A stretch of 64,000 nucleotides of DNA, from positions 5,879,648 through 5,943,647 of the forward strand of contig NC_053123.1 of assembly GCF_010015445.1 (NCBI RefSeq). Reading direction: 5' to 3'. This document shows, one piece after another, positions 59,640 to 64,000 of the stretch. This DNA is from Perca fluviatilis. Its lineage: Eukaryota > Chordata > Actinopteri > Perciformes > Percidae. Position numbers and translations under genes: made by a program. The stretch's first letter is position 1. Each line of letters begins with the position of its first letter. Under the pieces are notes generated by a model. That model did no database searches. It was not told the DNA's origin and was given only the letters and a program-made list of their open reading frames with translations.

Positions 59640-60612
59640 TAGGGGTGGGAATGACCAGGGGCCCTACCATAAGATATTATCACAACACAAATGTCACGAT
59701 ATGATATTATTTGCGATTTTAAAACATATTGCAAATCTCTGTGTCACGGGCATAACCACAACCCTGGGACAACTCGGTGCTATCAGTACTTGTCATGGAG
59801 CGCCCAGGGCGATAAGCGTTTGGCTGCCAGGCTAAAGGTAAGGTGAAATAAGGTGAAACGAGAGCAATAGGAGTAAAAAAAACTCCTTTGTTCCATGTGT
59901 AATAACTCGGCTTAAATTGCACATGTAATGTAGAATTGTTTTAGAGATTGCTCCTGTAGTATTGTGTAAAATTGGGTTCTGTATATTGTATAGGAGACGT
60001 TTCAGTACCTTATGTCTTTGTATTGTTGTCTTTTGGTTTATTTGTACGTTGTTTGTTGTATGGTTTTTTTTTACTCTTGCACTCCTGACTGCAGATCAAG
60101 TTTCCCATCTGGGATAATAAAGTGAATGAACTGAAATAGGCGGATTTCCATTGACAGTTCATCATTTTCTAGACATTCAAAGACGCAGACTTTTAATAAC
60201 GTTAACACAACTTAATGGGGGAAATGAACGCTCACGGGAGCACTGACTAACTAGTGCACCGAGCGACCGGTAGGCCTATTTCACCTTATCTTTAGCCTGG
60301 CAGCCATGCAGAACAGCCAATAGGAATTTAGGGTGCCGTTGACAACTGCGACATGTTGCAATTTATTACCTTTTCCCCCCACTTCAAATTATGTCCCCAA
60401 AAGGAAACTTTGTCAACATCTGTTGTATCTAAAAAGATACATTTTCTCTGTTTGTTCATCTCACTTCAATTTTATTACTGCAAAATGGGATTGTCCAGCA
60501 GACAAACTGCCCAACATGTATAATAATAGATCGGTACTTGGCGCCCGTGTATCGGTAAGGTATTGCCATGGAAAATATTGCGATACTACGCTGTATGGAT
60601 TCCCCACTCCTA
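59640..60612. mobile_element. hAT-like element with 8-bp target duplication
   Basis: 973 bp from TAGGGGTGGGAAT to ATTCCCCACTCCTA (near-perfect inverted ends). GTAAATAT is repeated perfectly outside both ends (59632-59639, 60613-60620). Subterminal CGATATGATATTAT and ATTGCGATACTAC motifs are typical of a common fish hAT family. No transposase. It is interrupted by a second inverted-repeat unit. Confidence 0.85.
59821..60306. mobile_element. nested inverted-repeat element
   Basis: Arms TGGCTGCCAGGCTAAAGGTA (59821 on) and its inverse ending at 60306, about 33 bp with three or so mismatches, flank a 420-bp spacer that contains AATAAAGTGAATGAACTG. It lies inside the hAT-like element, so it is the younger insertion or a captured segment. 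Confidence 0.6.
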
Positions 60613-60995
60613 GTAAATATAGCAAGAATTGGCTTTTGATGACCATAGTAAGTCTAAGGTGAAGAATTACAGTATTTGTCACAATGCTCTTTTGAAAAAC
60701 ACGATACAAACTAATTTATATCAGCTCCTGACCAGCCAATGGCTTCATGAGGATAAGCTATCAAAGAATCTGCGTGTGCAGAAGGATGTCTGGTCATTTT
60801 TATTCCCTCATGGATTCCAGGAAGTGACAGAATGGGACTTTTTCTTTTTGGGGGGGCCCACCAAAGTCTATCCCTGGGGAGCTCAGGACTTTGACCAACT
60901 CCAGATGTGGGTGACTGAAGCAGGGCATGAAAGGGTGGAGGGCCCAGCAGTTCCTGTATAGTGAGCAGATCAAGGCTGCCGTAAAGGTTGTTACC

Positions 60996-61024
<29 letters not shown>
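60996..61024. repeat. (TG)n microsatellite
   Basis: About 13 TG units. Confidence 0.9.
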
Positions 61025-61026
<2 letters not shown>

Positions 61027-61895
61027 CATGCAGAAGGGAGGGCACAGACTTTGACTTCGGGGAGGAGGAAACATGTGTAGAAGATTTGATTTGTGAGGCA
61101 GTGAACATGACAATTACTATTTGCCTTCAAAGAAACTGACAACTGCACTTAGGACTTCAAAGCATTTATGCCCCTTTTATTACATAATTAGGCCAACAAC
61201 GTTGGATGGCTACATCTGACATCAACTCACGCACCTCACTCCATCCCAAACCCAGTCAAACTGCTGTGCCAAGCATTTCTGTGCCGCCCAGACCTCAAAG
61301 TCTTGCTCAAAGGTCGCTCGCACACTCTTCTTTTGAATGCAGCTAATATGATTAAACCAATGCTCAGCGCTGTATGGAATAGCTCTGGAGATGCTTTCAC
61401 TCGCTTGTGCATCGATTTGCCTGTGGCTCATATCATTAAATGTGACTTTTAGAAACAATGATGGGGCATTTAAAGACATAAGCGTACAAATGGCATGCAG
61501 ATGTTTACACTGCATAATTGGGATCTGTGCAAATCACTGCTTGTGCTCTTGTATAATACTATCTCTTAAAGAGGTAATGGTGGTTCTTTTCATCACCGGG
61601 ATGGAGATGAAAGGAGATTTGAAAGAATGTACAGCGCTTTGGGAGTAAATCACATGACTTAGTGTTGGAATCCTCCGATGCCGGTGGTAGTAGACGGCAG
61701 ACAAGTGTCTGCTAGTTTTCATCCAAGCCCTTTCATCAAAGATGGGACTTAGACCCGGAATCCCAAATGGAGGGCTCTTGAGCATGGATCGGATGTGACT
61801 GTGAGAACCACAACTGCATGTTAAGTAAACCAACTCTGAGATTAAGATTTGATATCCTACAAACATTAAAGGAGCACTTTTAAGTCACAGCTGAA

Positions 61896-61976
61896 ATGCT
61901 CCTGTTGTGGCTGCTGTGCCTTGCGGTATCTCAGGCAAGGGAACAGTCTGTACTCCTGTATTTCACCAACGCTATG
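61896..61976 (+). CDS. candidate first coding exon of a secreted protein
   Basis: 27 codons from ATG, preceded in frame by TAA (61881) and ended by a donor ATG|GTAAGA. The peptide starts MLLLWLLCLAVSQA, a good signal peptide with a small-residue cleavage site after SQA, then REQSVLLYFTNAM. G stands at -3. No family is recognised and no second exon is seen before the window ends. Could be chance. Confidence 0.25.
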
Positions 61977-62067
61977 GTAAGAAAATTAGGCTTTATGTCA
62001 GGAGGAAAAGAGAAGACAAAATTTTTTTTTTAAATTAGAATAAAACAACATGTCATGAGATATAAAA

Positions 62068-63152
62068 GCCCTATTCGCACAGGACTAGTATTACCAGCTG
62101 GCTGAGTCCTTTCCCAGTCATGCTGTGTGTTTGATTTGATATGCAGTGGAGTTTTCTATGAGCGTCAATATGGCCAATGTGGCATCATGACTTTACGTAA
62201 ACATACACGCCACTTTCCTAAAACCAAATGGCGTGTTATCTGCATGCATTTTGAGCTATCAGCTTTGTATACAGCAGATGTAAACATGGCGATACCATGT
62301 GGCGTGTTATTGCGAGAACGTGCCGTGCTATCGCGAAAAAAAAAAAAAAAGGTTGGGTTTAGGAAAAGAACATTGGGAAAGGCTTTAGTAACACAAAAAA
62401 ACTACAAAAACACGACGGTGACCAACGTCACATGCTTAGGAAAACAATGAACGGATGGGTTTAGGAAAGAAACATTGGGGAAGGCTTTATTAAAATAAAA
62501 AACGGCGATAATTCACACGTAACGTAAGTCAATGGAGGCCAAACGGCGTTGATAAATGCGCTAGTCTTAATAACCCGCAAAAATCGCATACAAATTGGCT
62601 TGTCATACATACGGCACTTAATGAAATGAGTCTGATATGGCAGTCGATCATTTCATTTACTTGTGGGAAGCCAAAATTAATATTCAGTCAATTGTGCGGA
62701 CCTACTTTGTACTCGCCAAAGTAATCGCTGAGCTCTCAGAATGCAGCTACGTCGCTAAAATAAGTCAGACTGGGATAGAAACACTAGTGGTCAGCGGACC
62801 TCATGTGATTTAGAAATGATCCCCGTCCACGTCTACAGTGCGTTTTGTGCTGCGCCTTTGCATGGGATAAGCCAAGTCTGTATTTTACCTAATTTACTCA
62901 CGTGATTCCCCACAGATGATGTCATGGCTCTGTCAGAACCTTCATTTATAACTGCCACCGCAGCCAATATAACCCTGAATCACAGAGATGCTAAGTCACA
63001 CCGGACTAATATTATCACACAACCTCTGTGTTTGGCAAAATATGGTAGGTCATTTGCAGTGGGATTTTAACTTTGCAGACACCTCCGCAGTTATTAACAA
63101 TTACTAGAGGTCCCCAGGTAATACTAGTCCCGTGTGAAAAGGACTAAAGGCT
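62068..63152. mobile_element. non-autonomous DNA transposon
   Basis: The left end GCCCTATTCGCACAGGACTA and the inverted right end GCCTTTAGTCCTTTTCACAC both run into GGGACTAGTATTACC-type sequence (one mismatch in ACAGGACTAGTATTACC). ATATAAAA stands on each side (62060-62067, 63153-63160), a possible 8-bp target duplication, though of low complexity. The interior has a duplicated block GGGTTTAGGAAA-GAACATTGGG-AAGGCTTT (62353 and 62459). Confidence 0.7.
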
Positions 63153-63612
63153 ATATAAAACTAAATAAAACCAGCAATCTAACATGTGCAACTTGTGTGG
63201 TTCTGTACTGTCTGTTCTCTACAGCTGCACGATTATAGCCAAGATGATAATCACAATTATTTCGATCAGGATTATTTATCACGATTATTCAGTGATTTTA
63301 GGGATAACATCCTTTAAATGCACTGCAACAGAGCACTGCTTTCACTTCCATGTTGTGCTACATTCCTGCTAATGTACACGTTTGCATTAAAATGAACAGG
63401 GCTGGACCTGAATATTTGACTATTTGTTTGCTAGGTAGGTGTTCGTTTTTTTAATTTGGGGATTTTTTTCCTTCTCGATACTGTAGAATAACAGAAGCCT
63501 TAAAAGTGAATACCTTTTAATTAAACCGAAAGACACATGTTGCAGCACAGTGGTTCCATTTCAGCTCAGTGTAAGAGTCACGTTTTTCTCCTCTCTCTCT
63601 CACTCTCTCTAC

Positions 63613-63613
<1 letters not shown>

Positions 63614-63695
<82 letters not shown>
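63614..63695. repeat. (CA)n microsatellite
   Basis: About 41 CA units. Confidence 0.95.
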
Positions 63696-63699
<4 letters not shown>

Positions 63700-63923
63700 C
63701 TGGCTAATGTATACAATGTAAACACTGAAACACTGCAGCGCTATGCCCTCCATCTGAGCCTAGAACAAAGAAACGTCTGGCTCAGTCGAGCTATATCCAA
63801 GCAGTCTCATGTGCGTAGAGGTCTGTGTGGTTATACTGTAGCAGCCTGGTGTCGTTTGGAGGCGATTTAATGAAGACAACACAGTGAATGGTCGTGTGTA
63901 ATGCCACTGCTGGCACAGCGACG

Positions 63924-64000
63924 GCTGGCGGAGTCCTTTCCCAGTCACGCTGTGTGTTTAGGAAGCTCTTGATTTTAATATGCAGCGGAGTTTTCTATGA
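63924..64000 (+). repeat. second copy of the 62097 repeat, cut by window end
   Basis: GGAGTCCTTTCCCAGTCACG, CTGTGTGTTTA and TATGCAGCGGAGTTTTCTAT match 62097-62161, with about 16 extra bases in the middle. The element presumably continues past the window. Confidence 0.7.

Overview
This is a stretch of ray-finned (probably percomorph) fish chromosome. The evidence is a single intron-containing vertebrate gene, igfbp5, set in repeats typical of teleosts: tRNA-derived SINEs, L2- and Rex/CR1-like LINEs, a PIF-Harbinger fragment, hAT transposase and hAT-like MITEs, and many long CA/TG microsatellites. Nothing bacterial is present, and most long open frames are by-products of repeats.

Region by region. 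1-6290 has no gene that I can see; it holds a MITE, SINE fragments and a CA tract. About 6290-24140 is a huge T-rich satellite-like array built from the near-palindrome CATACTATACTATG alternating with runs such as ACTTTTTTATCACTTTTTTCGA. The array carries about twelve co-oriented copies of a tRNA-derived SINE module and four copies of a (TGAA)n-headed module. It is interrupted by a probable solo LTR (14230-14832), by a 2.5-kb insertion with a GT-rich minisatellite and the minus-strand wreck of a multi-exon gene (16694-19228), and by a composite of an initiator-tRNA-Met-like pseudogene plus nested LINE/Harbinger/L2 remains (20573-23022). 24140-42300 is gene-free and repeat-dotted. It includes a 638-bp element with 25-bp terminal inverted repeats and a 6-bp target duplication whose interior is almost all minisatellite (25904-26541), and an hAT transposase fragment (32757-33064). 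This long gene-poor flank lies upstream of igfbp5.

42300-58410 is igfbp5 on the plus strand: TATA-like promoter, four coding exons (43047-43380, 54323-54537, 54737-54856, 55051-55185; 267 aa), a 10.9-kb first intron with several transposons and microsatellites, two introns of about 0.2 kb, and a 3'UTR of about 3.2 kb ending near an AATAAA at 58386. The protein has 18 cysteines (12 N-terminal, 6 C-terminal), the IGF-contact residues of the N-domain, and the basic heparin/nuclear-localisation stretch of IGFBP-5.

58411-64000 holds two transposon-like elements with 8-bp target duplications, one carrying a second inverted-repeat element inside it. It also holds a possible first exon of an unidentified secreted protein at 61896-61976. 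No exon of igfbp2, the usual tail-to-tail neighbour, is visible before the window ends.
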